Shown here one piece after another: positions 23,379 through 34,361 of a DNA stretch of 64,000 nucleotides. The translations under genes and the position numbers were made by a program. The DNA is from Powellomyces hirtus (Eukaryota; Chytridiomycota; Chytridiomycetes; Spizellomycetales; Powellomycetaceae), in contig JAHLKG010000002.1 of the NCBI GenBank assembly GCA_025526995.1, positions 930,001-994,000 of the forward strand. The letters run 5' to 3'. The notes under the pieces are model-generated. The model worked only from the letters and a program-made list of their open reading frames with translations. It had not been told where the DNA came from and did not search any database. Positions within the stretch are counted from its first letter, which is position 1, and each line of letters opens with the position of its first letter.

Positions 23379-23836
23379 AGGGAGTTTCAATTATTCGATG
23401 AAACGCGATTTTTTCCCCACAAACGAAAGGATTTTTTGTCGCCGATGAAATGACGAATACCGGGTAGAGGGTATTTGTAGCTAGATCGGAGAGCTCTGAT
23501 AGGCCCCCGCAAAATTGGGCATCTTTCATTGTCTCAATTCAACTTCCGCAACCTGCGACTCCAGAGGTGCTTTTTGCTCCATTTCAACGTCAAAACGCGG
23601 TCTAGCAACCCCTGTGCAACGTTGCAACTTGCTGGTTTTGTCATTCTTTTCAACAAGCTTTTCAACGTCGAAACAAATCCGGCTGTTCAAACCTCAACCG
23701 CCATTCATCGTTTGTGCAATGGCATGCTAGCTCACTCATTGGCTGGCCAGAAGCAAACACAAGAGCACAGCATTTTGTGTAATATTCAGGGTGTGGACGT
23801 TAAGGGCGAATATTCGTCGAATGATTGAAACTCCCT
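23379..23836. mobile_element. MITE-like DNA transposon insert
   Basis: A 458-bp insert in the B2 gag. It starts AGGGAGTTTCAAT and ends ATTGAAACTCCCT, giving a 13-bp perfect terminal inverted repeat that extends imperfectly to about 23 bp (next bases TATTCGATGAA against CATTCGACGAA). It is flanked by ATT (23376-23378 and 23837-23839), and removing it plus one ATT restores the sequence of other B copies. It has no credible coding capacity. The superfamily is unclear: a 3-bp duplication occurs in several DNA transposon groups. Confidence 0.85.
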
Positions 23837-23839
23837 ATT

Positions 23840-24467
23840 GTCACAGTGAGGAACTGACGTCTCAGGAAGTGTCTGTTGGCAACCCCCTTCTTGTCATGCA
23901 CCTCCCTCCGCTTTTCCCATGCTTCAAGGGCAGATTCGGCCTCATGGACATGCATCAGTTGCTCATCATTCAAAGACATGATCAGCAGAGCTAGAGCTCT
24001 CTCATCTCCATGTATCCAGTCATCTGATGCTGTGTTGGTGGCCTTGGCAGTTCCAGAGCTGTCCTTGATGTCAATGGCATCCCAAAGTCCCTTCTCAATC
24101 AACAGCATCTTCATTTTCAACTTCCAAAGGTGAAAGTTCTCCCCAGTGAACCTCGCAATGGACACTCAAATGTCAGAGTTGCTAGCCATCTTGTGCAAAG
24201 AGTGTGGCAAAATGGGATAGTCCCGGTTTTCAACCGCAAGTGGTCAGAACCTGCTCCAGAAAATCCACTTCAGTCCAGTCCAGTTCAGACAATAGCTCGT
24301 TCAATGGTCAGACGCAGGTGTCCTATGCCTGCTATCTAGGCTCTCGAGTGCTCAAACAGTTCTCCAAGTTCTCAGCAGTACCAGTGGTAGGCACAGTGAT
24401 GTGTTTCCCTTCGAGGGATAGAGGTGGAGTCAGTAATGTTCAGACAGCTGTGTCAGGGCTCATAACC
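23840..24467 (-). pseudogene. B2 gag start and leader
   Basis: The gag N-terminus of B2 (RFTGENFHLWKLKMKML, ALALLIMSLNDEQLM) lies at 24165-23840, followed by the leader and, at 24453-24467, the primer-binding site GGTTATGAGCCCTGA on the minus strand. The expected start codon survives as ATG within the CAAGATGGCTAGC context near 24189, but the frame changes soon after, where the codon after GACATT reads TGA. Confidence 0.8.
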
Positions 24468-24966
24468 TGTTGAGACATCTTGACATCTACAAACAGGAAC
24501 TCAGCATACCAGATAGGTTGCTAGGTTGTTGTCAAGACTTGCAGAGGGCCTGAAGGTGCTTCCCAAGGTAGGGAAGGTTGCCTGTAGTGTTTGGCAGAGT
24601 GTACTAGACAAGTAGAGTGTGTTGAACTGTTGTTTGATTGGTTGGGGATGCCCAGAGGGCGTCCTTTATAACAATTTGGATCATAGTACATGTGTAGTGA
24701 CAATCTAACTGTGCCCTAGCTTGGCCAAGATGGCCCTGGCCTGGCCTAGTATTGTTCCCAATCCCAGGGTGACTTTTTGCCTTTTCTTGGCGCTTATATC
24801 AGCGCTCCAGACGTGTTCTAGGCCTTCCCAGGCCCTCTCCAGCTATTCTGGATTGTTCTAGACCATTCTGGGTCATTCCAGACCATCCTAGACACAAGTG
24901 AATGTCCTCCCACATGTCCTGTGTGCTCTAAGTCCTCCCAGAGGCGCCCACAGGTAGATTCCAACA
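24468..24966 (-). repeat. B2 5' LTR
   Basis: A 499-bp diverged LTR of family B, ending in CCAACA at 24966. GTTTG (24967-24971) is the right target duplication in element A1. Confidence 0.92.
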
Positions 24967-25797
24967 GTTTGAGTCCCTTGAGATAGCGGTGCTCGATCTC
25001 CCCTTTGTTCATGTCAGGGATCTGCATGACAAGCTTGTTGAATGCATTGTTGTATGCAATAACTGATGTGGTTTGCGCGAGATCATCCAGCTTATCACGG
25101 ATCATCGAACCGAATGCTGGTGGTGAGAACCTCAGGTGTAGTGTGGTTTTGAGAAGGTTCCACATTTGGGGTGCGGTCCCCTGGCTTTCCTGAGGCCTCC
25201 ACCAGATGTGAGCAGTGGATGTGAGTTTGCTTACTGCCGTCTTTGTTTCGAGAAGCGGCGGGAGGTATGCAACCACAAAGAAGTCGTCCAGTTTTGCAAT
25301 GAATTTGAGAAGCTGTTGCAGACTACTCATATTGCCGTTGAAGTTGGGAATCTGCTTAGGAAGCTCCTTCGTGACAGGATTCATCGATGATGACGTGGGA
25401 GAAGAATTCTCCAATGGTCAAGAGCGTGGGCGGTCTTCCCGGAAGGCCTGAGAGTTTGCAGCGGTGGCCATCTGCATTTGCAATTGTGCAAGGATGGAAA
25501 TCATCTTTTCCATCATCTCCCGTTGGGCCTCAGCTGCAAGGTGCTGAGACTCTCTTTGTGACTCGGTGACGAGTCGCTGCGATTCGAGCAGCAGGCGGTC
25601 CTGCATTTCGGCAATAATGTGTTGGGATTCCAACAGCGCCTTCTCAAAATACTCGTTAGTGCCGACCTCATCATCAGGTCGAGCGGCTCGACCCTTGTCA
25701 TCCTCACTGTGAGGACCCTCATCTGCAGAATCCTGCGTCAGCACAGAGGCGGTGTTTGTTCCGGACCTGGTCCAACGGGGCTATGGGACAATGGCAT
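24967..25797 (-). pseudogene. A1 gag, N-terminal part
   Basis: This is homologous to the A2 gag at 38290-39115. Pieces 25744-25418 (coiled-coil-like repeats such as LLESQRLVTESQRESQ) and 25414 to about 24967 (capsid-like: IYNAF-type IAYNNAFNKLVM, IEHRYLKGLK) are in different frames. The break at 24967 continues at 2456. It is inactive. Confidence 0.85.
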
Positions 25798-25878
25798 GAT
25801 TGAGTAATGAACAACGAGAAGAAGGATACAGGATGCTTGTCGTTTTAAGCATTGAGCAGGCTATCAGGGCTCGTAACC

Positions 25879-26141
25879 TGTTGTGCATAGGGCCGGTTCA
25901 GGTGTAGTACAACAGAAGGAAGCTAGCTCGACACTCTCCATGGCAATGGTACTTTGTATTGTGTTGTTGTTAAGTGTAAACAATGGGTGGAAAAAGATCT
26001 ACGCTAAGAAGGAGAAAAAGTGGCTGTGCAAGCTATCTGAGCATACGCGGTTAAATGAAGCACCAGTGCGCAGCAGAAGTGGCGTGGAGTCTTGGAGCAC
26101 TGTCGATTTGACAGGTTTATCTCATAAGTCCAATCTCAACA
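25879..26141 (-). repeat. A1 5' LTR
   Basis: A 263-bp LTR, TGTTGTGCATAGG to CTCAACA, homologous to the 257-bp LTRs of A2. The primer-binding site just inside it (25864-25878) reads GGTTACGAGCCCTGA, one change from the shared site. Confidence 0.88.
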
Positions 26142-26208
26142 CTCCCAACGCGTCCGGAAACCTCATGACAATCAACTTCATGACAATATACACAAGAAAA
26201 AGTTGACG
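26142..26208. other. Unassigned 67-bp spacer
   Basis: This lies between the A1 LTR and an older LTR fragment. It contains a short repeat of CATGACAAT. I recognise nothing else in it. Confidence 0.4.
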
Positions 26209-26337
26209 AAAAAGTGGCTGTGCAAGCTATCTGATCATACGTGGTTAGATGGATTATAGGATGTGCAGCAGAGGTGGCGTGGAGTCTTGGGGCGCCGTCG
26301 ATTTGACAGGTTTGTCTCACAAGTCCAAAACTCAACA
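26209..26337 (-). repeat. Family A LTR fragment, older
   Basis: About 129 bp matching the last half of LTR A (AAAAAGTGGCTGTGC through GATTTGACAGG to CTCAACA), with many differences from the adjacent A1 LTR. Confidence 0.75.
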
Positions 26338-26340
26338 TTT

Positions 26341-26436
26341 GTAACCCCCTTATGCAGGCCATACAAGTAGTGTGACTCACATTTGGCCATTCCTCTGCAT
26401 ATCAATAAAGTACTGGAAATGCCGATATCTTCAATA
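26341..26436 (-). repeat. Family H LTR fragment
   Basis: Read on the minus strand, this 96-bp piece resembles the first 96 bp of the solo LTR at 43705 (shared TTTCCAGTACTTTATTG and ATGCAGAGGA, ending near GGGGGTTAC). It links to family C sequence on its right. Confidence 0.65.
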
Positions 26437-26439
26437 GCG

Positions 26440-27722
26440 TCTATTGTGGGAAGGAAGGGCACCTCAAAAAAGAGTGCCGGAAGAGGCTGGCAGCAGAGCA
26501 GCTGAGCTCAGAGGCGAACCAGGCTTCTGGACATGAGGCGTTTGCCTTCTCGGCCACCAGCAGCAGGGATGGCCATTGGATCATCGACTCAGGTGCATCA
26601 CAGCACATGACCAGCAACAGAGCCTGGTTGAGCAACTTGCAACCTCTCAACAATGCTAGGGTGCATGGGGCCAACAACAGGACAGTGGAGGCAACTGAGA
26701 AGGGCACAGCAACCATCCAGACAGCTCTGCCTAATGGCAAGATGACCACCTGCTCCTTCAAGGATGTCTGGCTTGTGCTCAAACTCGAGAGAAGCCTTCT
26801 GTCAGTTGCTCAGCTGGAGGGAGCAGGAGCCAACATCCAGTTTGTTGGGGGAAGATGCGAAATCAGGACCAGGAAGGGTGCGCTTGCCCTCAGCTGCGAC
26901 TGTCAGGAGGGGCTTTATGCCCTGGGACAACCTCTGGATGCTGCTGCCCAGTGCCATGCTGTTGCCATCAGCACAACTTCAGCAACTCTGGAGACCTGGC
27001 ATCGACGCCTGGGGCATCTCAACCGTCAGAGCGTCCAGCTCATGCCAGGAAGGGCCTGGTCCAGGGCATGGAAGCAGTAGGGGCACTGGAAACGGCACCC
27101 TGCTGCCACCAAGCTGCACTTCCTTAAGGAGCGCTCATCCAGGGCTTCAGAAGGCTTGGAACTGGTGCATTCAGATGTCTGTGGGCCAATGAGGATGCTC
27201 CCAAGGGGAGGAGCTCGCTATTTTGTCCACTTCATTGACGACAAGAGCAGGGCAGTCTTCCCCTATCTGCTCAAGACCAAGGCAGAAAGGCTTTCCACCT
27301 TCAAGATCTTTGCTGCAGCGGCTGCAACAGAGACAGGACGCTCGCGCAAGGTCCTTCAGTCAGACCATGGTGGAGAATACCTGTCCAAGGCATTCTCAAA
27401 CTTCACTCAGTCCTTGGGTATCCGACACCAGCTCAGTTCTGTTGCCGCACCTCAGCAGAATGGTGTTGCAGAGCACATGAACAGGACCCTTGTTGAGATG
27501 GCTCGATGCCTGCTGCTCCAAGCTCGCCTTCTCTACAAGTTCTGCTGCATACCTGAGGAACCGAAGCCCCACTCAAGCTCTCCATAACAAGGCCACACCC
27601 TGGCAGATCTGGACAGGCAGTCGTCCAAACGTTCAGCACCTTCACATCACTGGCTGCACAGCCTATGCTTCCATTCTCAAGAAGAACCAGCACAAGCTAG
27701 GTCCAAATGCCACCAGATGCAT
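26440..27722 (+). pseudogene. Copia C1 fragment: zinc knuckle, protease, integrase
   Basis: Plus-strand pieces match family C. They include a zinc knuckle (YCGKEGHLKKEC, 26443 on), protease DSGASQHMTS (26607 frame), the GAG-pre-integrase region (TWHRRLGHLNR), integrase (ELVHSDVCGP, QSDHGGEY, NGVAEHMN) and the target-joining end near 27720. Several frameshifts break it. It lacks gag, RT and LTRs. At about 27722 it joins minus-strand D sequence through a short CACAATGC-like microhomology. Confidence 0.82.
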
Positions 27723-28973
27723 TGTGTGCTTCTGCAATGTTGGCATTAGCATCGGGTTTTAAGGCTTTGACAGCCTTGGCTTTGGGGGGACAATTGAATG
27801 GAGTATGTTCATTCGAATTGCATAACCAACAGGGGAAGTTTTCCTTCTTCTTTGAGTTTGTGGTGTTCTTTGTGTCGGTCTTCTTGTGACTTGAGCCGTC
27901 TTTCTTCGAAGGTTGGGCTTTGAGCGTGATGTTTTCACTCTTCTTGGCAAAACGGTTGTTTTGGTTACTCTGGTGGTTTCCGTTATCCAAACGTTTGGCT
28001 GCTGCTTGTAGCCTTTCCAGATCATCGAAACTTTGTGTTCTGACAAGCTCCGCTTGATGTTCGTTCATGCCTCGAAGGTAAAACCATTTGTAGACTAGGA
28101 ACGGGATGTCCGAGACGGTCTGACTGTTAATCTTTGTGAACAAGGTATTGTACTGTGAGATGGTATGGCTTCCTTTTCGCAACCTTTCTAGTTGAGTGAG
28201 TAGGACTTCCTCGTGATCGGTTGGTTGATAACGCCAGAGGAACGATCGCTTGCAAGTTTGCCAATTCGTGATGGGGTCAGCATTCCCCTTTTCGGCCTCT
28301 TTGCAGTAGTTTCGATACCATTGCTTGGCATTGCCAGTAAGCTTGCTGAATACAAAGGAAAGTTGTTCTTCTCCAGGTACAGATTTGAGGCAAAAGAACA
28401 CATCGACTTGATCAACAAAATCGACAAGTTTGGAAACATTTCCCGTGCCATTGTATTTCATGACTTCATTGATCGCTGATTCAAAGAATTTGAATGACAG
28501 GCGCTGGGCTTCACGGTCTTCACTTTGGCTGCTTGTAGTTGTAGTGCTCTCCGTTGGGGAAGGCGGACAAAAGTGAGGGGCAACTGGGGCTTCAACTTTG
28601 CTGTGAGTAACGAGATTTCGTGCAAAAGGATACTCAGGGCCCGCTTTTGGGCTTCTCATTGGTGAAACGGGTAGATTGTAACTGCCAACGTGAGTATTTC
28701 TATTTTTGAACTTTTCATGTTGATGGGAAGGCGATGTAGCGAGAGGATTTGACTTAGTCAAAAGAGTCTTCTCCAACTTCTCCATCCAATGGTCAAACTT
28801 TTTGTTCACATCCATTTTGAACCTCTGCAAAAGGTGCATGACTGTGTCAGTTTGCAGTCTGGACAGTTCTGTTGCTGGTTCTGTATGCATTTCTCTAGGA
28901 TCCATCTCATCTGCAACGGCATTTTTGTTGTGGGAATCATGGTAGATTGAGGCTTCATTGTTAATGTCTCCTT
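27723..28973 (-). pseudogene. Copia D (left copy) gag
   Basis: A long open gag frame on the minus strand (open 29058-27697), covering the capsid region (SFKFFESAINEVMKYNG, KQWYRNYC, GSHTISQYNTLFTKI, WFYLRGMNEHQAELV) and a zinc knuckle CWLCNSNEHTPFNC. It ends just after the knuckle at the junction with C1. Upstream it is fused to a 92-bp piece of family C, so its own start is missing. From the N-terminal end to about 28338 it is almost identical to the right copy at 40070. Beyond that the two clearly diverge. Confidence 0.85.
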
Positions 28974-29065
28974 CTGTTGGAGTCTGTATCTCTGCCTGTA
29001 GGCACCCGATCCCCAGCCTGTGGGCAGCGTTGAATATCCCGGGTTGTGCGGCAGCCATCGAACCT
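28974..29065 (-). repeat. 92-bp C-tail segment, left copy
   Basis: This 92-bp unit (CTGTTGGAGTCTG... to ...AACCT) is the decayed end of the family C internal region (AVGSL-like and GTR-like remains at the RT/RNase H border). It recurs at 31082-31173 and 39978-40069. Each copy directly abuts a C LTR. Confidence 0.75.
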
Positions 29066-29352
29066 TGTTAGAGTTAGATAGAGCCACAGCTGACTGATTC
29101 GTGGCGGGTTACATCCTGAGGCTGTGTTGTTTGAGCTGAGACTCTGCCAAGGATCTAGGCAATGGTCAGCACAGCCTCAGAGTGCCAACAGAGAACTCAG
29201 CATTGCTTGGCGCTGCTCAGCCAGGGTCTGCCAAGACGAGGCACAGCCATGCCAAAGGACTTGGCATCCTTGGCAGGGTACAGATAGTCTCCTATAAATG
29301 ACCAGTGATTCCTGGCCCCTCCCTCTAAAGTAATAAGACAGCCTATTTAACA
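29066..29352 (+). repeat. C LTR, left copy
   Basis: A 287-bp LTR, TGTTAGAGTTAG to CTATTTAACA. It is followed by the primer-binding site and C gag on the right and preceded by the C tail on the left, so it served as both a 3' and a 5' LTR. Its inverted twin is 39691-39977. Confidence 0.88.
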
Positions 29353-29366
29353 GGTTATGAGCCCTG
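29353..29366 (+). promoter_or_regulatory. C primer-binding site, left copy
   Basis: GGTTATGAGCCCTG directly after the LTR, complementary to the initiator tRNA-Met anticodon arm. Confidence 0.8.
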
Positions 29367-29474
29367 CATCTGCAACTCATTGATCAATCAACATCAACCT
29401 CAACCACAACCACCCATTCCCTTTACTATTATTCCCATCTTCTCTCCACCTCCCACCACCTCAACGAACTCATC

Positions 29475-30752
29475 ATGTCCTCTGACCATGATACTGGCCG
29501 CCTCACCATCAACAAGTTCACTGGCAAAAACTTCCACCTCTGGAAGTTCAAGATGCAGGCCATGCTGAAAGCCAACAGCTTGTGGAGTGCGATCAAACGG
29601 ACGCTCCCTCTGGACACCTCCGACCAGGATGCTTGCAGGAAGGAGGAGAAGGCTATGACTGCCTTGGTGCTTTCATTGGGAGGTGAGCAACTCATGCATG
29701 TGCAGAACGCTGCAGCTGCTGATGAGGTCTGGAGGAAGCTGAGGAAGTGCATGAGAGGATGGAGATTGCGAACAAGCTCTATCTGAAATGCAAGTTCCTG
29801 ACAGTGGTGATGGACGATGGAGAGAGGATGCTGGAACACATCAACAAGGTCAAAATGATGGCTCAACAGCTGGAAACAATTGGGGCAAAGGTGGACAGTG
29901 AGGACATTGTTGCCACACTGATCTACAGCCTGCCAGAGAGCTTTGAGTCACTCATTGTGTCTCTGGAGTCCAGGGCGGATGACCTGACTCTGGAGCTCCT
30001 CACTGCAAGGCTTCTGCATGGTGAGACACGCTGCTCTGAAGGACAGGATGGTGGTTGAAAGGACAGCAGGGCCTTCTAAGGCAGGAGCTGGATCAGCAAC
30101 ACCACTATGAAGAAGGCAGGAGGGCCTTACTTCTATTGCGGAAAGGAAGGACACTTCAAGAAGGAGTGCAGGAAGAGGCAGGCAGCAGAGCAGCAGAGCT
30201 TAGAGGCGAACCAGGTCTCTGGACATGAGGCCTTTGCCTTCTCGGCACCAGCAGAAGGATGGCCATTGGATCATTGACTCAGGTGCATCACAGCACATGA
30301 CCAGCAACAGAGCCTGGTTGAGCAACTTGCAACCTCTCAACAATGATAGGGTGCATGTGGCCAACAACAGGACAGTGGAGGCGACTGAGAAGGGCACAGC
30401 AACCATCCAGACAGCTCTTGCTAGCGGCAGGATGACTACCTCACCTCCAAGGATGTCTGGCTTGTGCCCAAACTCGAGGGAAGCCTTCTGTCAGTTGCTC
30501 AGCTGGAGGGAGTAGGAGCCTACATCCAGTTTGTTGGGGGAAGATGCAAAATCAGGACCAGTAAGGGCACGCTTGCTCTCTCCTGCGACCGTTTGGAGGG
30601 GCTTTATGTCCTGGGACTACCTCTGGATGCTGCTGCCCAGTGCCATGCTGTTGCCATCAGCACAACTGCAGCAAGTCTGGAGACCTGGCATCAAGGCCTA
30701 GAGCATCTCAACCGTCAGAGTGTCCAGCTTATGGCCAGGAAGGGCCTGGTCC
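29475..30752 (+). pseudogene. Copia C (left copy) gag and protease
   Basis: Gag starts at the ATG of MSSDHDTGRL (29475), with the KFTGKNFHLWKFKMQAML motif of the gag N-terminus. A small deletion near 29745 shifts the frame (KLRKCMRGW where KLEEVHERM is expected), and the same lesion is present in the right copy. The second gag part (29747-30056), zinc knuckle (YCGKEGHFKKEC) and protease (DSGASQHMTS) follow in changing frames. The copy ends at 30752 in the GAG-pre-integrase region, where a C LTR in the opposite orientation begins. Confidence 0.82.
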
Positions 30753-31081
30753 TGTTGAAAAGGTTTGATCAGGAAGCTCTGCAATGGGTTGATTGTGTGT
30801 GGAAACTGTCTTATTACTTTAAAGGGAGGGGCCAGGAATCACTGGTCTTTTATAGAAGACTATCTCTACCACGCCAAGGATGTAAAGTCCCTTGGCATGG
30901 CTGTGCCTGGTCTTGGCAGACCCTGGCTGAGCAGCGCCAAGCAATGCTGAGTTCTCTATTGGCACTCTGAGGCTGCTCTGGGCATTGCCAAGATCCTTGG
31001 CAGAGGCTCAGCTCAAACAACACAGCCTCAGTATGTAACCTGCCACAACTGGGTCAGCTGTGGCTCCATGTAACTCTAACA
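30753..31081 (-). repeat. C 3' LTR, right element (variant end)
   Basis: This matches the C LTR on the minus strand from GTCTTATTACTTT to CTCTAACA. The outer end differs (TGTTGAAAAGG and about 45 further bases instead of TGTTAAATAG), giving about 329 bp. It joins the C tail at 31082. Confidence 0.75.
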
Positions 31082-34080
31082 AGGCTCGTTGGCTGCCGCA
31101 CAACCCGGGCTATTCAACGCTGCCCACAGTCTGGGGATCGGGTGCCTACAGACAGAGATACAGACTCCAACAGCCCTCTCCTCATTGCTTTGGGGCTCCA
31201 TCGCCTTGGTCAAGCGAGTGGAGGTCTCCATTGATGTGCTGACTGGTTTGCAGTTGTCCATGCCAAAGCTGGCAAGGACCTTTTGGAGATAGTGAGAGAG
31301 CAACAGGCAATAGCAGGGGCGGACCCTGGTAATATCCACTCTACGAAACAGGTCCAAAGCACCCATGTCTGTCATCTTAAACAGCTTGGACAGAGCGGTC
31401 TTGATGCATTGATCTGCACCATGGATTTGGATGTCAGAATCATGTTGTCCACATAAGCCAGTAGATACAGGGCACTCTTGGAGTCTTGAGCATGCATAGT
31501 GTAGATGCAATGGTCAGCATTGCTCTGCACAAAGCCCAGCTGCTTGAGGTAGGCATTGAGAAGCTGATTCCGGTTGAGAGGCAACTGTTTGGGACGGTAC
31601 TGGCTGCGACAATGTCTGCAAATCTGATGCCGCTGCCCACCAATGGCAAAGCCCCCAGGCTGCTCCATATAGATCTCTTCCTCAATGTCAGGGTTGAAGA
31701 ATGCTGTCACAGCATGCATCTGCTCCAGGTCCATGTCCTCAATGGCTGCATTAGCCAGAACCGTCCTGACAGAGCCGAACTTGGCCACAGGGGCAAAGGT
31801 TTCCCCATAATCAACTCCCTCTCATTGAGAGAAGCCTTTGGCAATGAGATGGGCCTTGTAGCGCTGGAGAGAGCCGTCTGCTGCTCTCTTGATCTTGAAG
31901 ACCCACTTGCACTTGATAGATCCCAGGTGTGGTTGGCATGCAGGCTGTCGAGTTTGGTTTGAGCTGCTTGCTCCCACGGTCTTGCATCAGGGGCTTTGAG
32001 AGCAGCCTTGAGGGAGGCAGGTTCGTCCTCTCCAGGTGCAATAGCCTCAGCCAGCAGGCCAGTTGCCTCAGCCGGCAGACCAGTCCCTGACTTCCAGTAC
32101 TCTCGAGGTCGCTCTCGGATGTGGGTTGACCTCCGTTCAGGCACTTTGGAGGCCTTAGGCTTCCTGGGAGCGGATGGGATTGCTCCCACATGGCTGGGCT
32201 GGTGCTCCTGAGCATCCTCAAAGTCCTCCCCTTGCTCAGAGCCACCATTCAGCTTGTCTCTCTGCTCCGAGGCATCCTCCCGTGCCTCCCCTTGCTGAGA
32301 AAAGTCATCTTCAGCATGTGACAGCTCATCTGGAAGCCTGGGCAGCAGGATCTGGCTTGCCAGGATCTCCAGCAACGGACTGCTCATCAAACCGGATGTC
32401 TCTGCTTTCAATCAGCTTGAAAGCAGCCTTGTCCCAGAGTCGATAGCCCTTTCTAGTCTGGCTGTAGCCCAGAAAGATGCATCTGGTGGCATTTGGACCA
32501 AGCTTGTGCTGATTCTTCTTGAGAATGGAAGCATAGGCTGTGCAGCCAGAGGTGTGAAGGTGCTGAATGTTTGGACGACTGCCTGTCCAGATCTGCAAGG
32601 GTGTGGCCTTGTTATGGAGAGCTTGAGTGGGGCTTTGGTTCCTCAGGTATGCAGCTGTCATGAGTGCTTCACCCCAGAACTTGTAGGGAAGGCCAGCTTG
32701 GAGCAGCAGGCATCGAGCCATCTCAACAAGGGTCCTGTTCATGTGCTCCGCAACACCATTCTGCTGAGGTGCGGCAACAGAACTGAGCTGGTGTCGGATA
32801 CCCAAGGACTGAGTGAAGTTTGAGAATGCCTTGGACAGGTATTCTCCACCATGGTCTGACTGAAGGACCTTGAGCGAGCATCCTGTCTCTGTTGCAGCCG
32901 CTGCAGCAGAGATCTTGAAGGTGGAAAGCGTCTCTGCCTTGGTCTTGAGCAGATAGGGGAAGACTGCCCAGCTCTTGTCGTCAATGAAGTGGACAAAATA
33001 GCGAGCTCCTCCAAATGGGAGCGTCCTCATTGGCCCACAGACATCTGAATGCACCAGTTCCAAGACTTCTGAAGCCCTGGATGAGCACTCCTTAGGGAAG
33101 TGCAGCTTGGTGGCCTTGCCTAGAGCACAGGTTGAGCAGGGTGCCATTTCCAGTGCCCCTACTGCTTCCATGCTCTAGACCAGGCCCTTCCTGGCATGAG
33201 CTGGACGCTCTGACGGTTGAGATGCCGCAGGCGTCGATGCCAGATCTCCAGAGTTGCTGAAGTTGTGCTGATGGCAACAGCATGGCACTGGGCAGCAGCA
33301 TCCAGAAGTTGTCCCACAGCATAATGCCCCTCCTGACAGTCGCAGCTGAGGGCAAGCGCACCCTCCTGGTCCTGATTTCGCATCTTCCCCCAACAAACTG
33401 GATGGTGGCTCCTGCTCCCTCCAGCTGAGCAACTGACAGAAGGCTTCTCTCGAGTTCGCCTCTGAGCTCTGCTGCTCTGCTGCCAGCCTCTTCCTGCACT
33501 CCTTCTTGAAGTGTCCTTCCTTTCCACAATAGAAGTAAGGCCCTCCTGCCTTCTTCATAGTGGTGTTGCTGATCCAGCTCCTGCCTTTGAAGGCCCTGCT
33601 GTCCTTTCAACCACCAACCTGTCCTTCAGAGCAGCGTGTCTCACCATGCAGAAGCCTTGCAGTGAGGAGCTCCAGAGTCAGGTCATCCGCCCTGGACTCC
33701 AGAGACACAATGAGTGACTCAAAGCTCTCTGGCAGGCTGTCGATCAGTGTGGCAACAATGTCCTCACTGTCCACCTTTGCCCCAATTGTTTCCAGCTGTT
33801 GAGCCATCATTTTGACCTTGTTGATGTGTTCCAGCATCCTCTCTCCATTGTCCATCACCACTGTCAGGAACTTGCATTTCAGATAGAGCTTGTTCGCAAT
33901 CTCCATCCTCTCATGCACTTCCTCAGCTTCCTCCAGACCTCATCAGCAGCTGCAGCGTTCTGCACATGCATGAGTTGCTCACCTCCCAATGAAAGCACCA
34001 AGGCAGTCATAGCCTTCTCCTCCTTCCTGCAAGCATCCTGGTCGGAGGTGTCCAGAGGGAGCGTCCGTTTGATCACACTC
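31082..34080 (-). pseudogene. Copia C (right copy) gag-pol, main part
   Basis: The minus-strand remnant runs from gag (34076-33607), zinc knuckle (YCGKEGHFKKEC) and GAG-pre-integrase through integrase (33171-32326: ELVHSDVCGP, QSDHGGEY, NGVAEHMN, KFWGEALMTAAYLRN), a Glu-rich linker without chromodomain (QRDKLNGGSEQGEDFED) and RT (EQMHAVTAFF; YVDN in place of YVDD). The protease is deleted: SSEAN joins directly to the sequence after the protease at a short GAAC repeat. RNase H is missing apart from the 92-bp tail. Many frameshifts. At 34080 element A2 interrupts gag. Confidence 0.85.
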
Positions 34081-34337
34081 TGTTGTGCGTAGGTCCGGTT
34101 AAGGTGTAGTGCAACAGAGGAAAGCTAGCTCGACACTCTCAATGACAATGGGATGATTGTGTTGTTGTTAAGTGTAAACGATGGGTGAAAGAGATCTACA
34201 CTACGAAGAAGAAAGGTGGCTGTGCAAGCTATCTAAGCATACGCGGTCAGATGAGGCACCATTGCGCAGCGGGGGTCACGTGGAGTCTTGGAGCGCTGTC
34301 GATTTGACAGGTTTATCTCAAAAGTCCAATCTCAACA
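34081..34337 (-). repeat. A2 3' LTR
   Basis: A 257-bp LTR, TGTTGTGCGTAGG to CTCAACA. The polypurine tract of the element abuts it at 34338. Confidence 0.94.
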
Positions 34338-34361
34338 CTCCCCCGACTTTGGAGACCAAAC

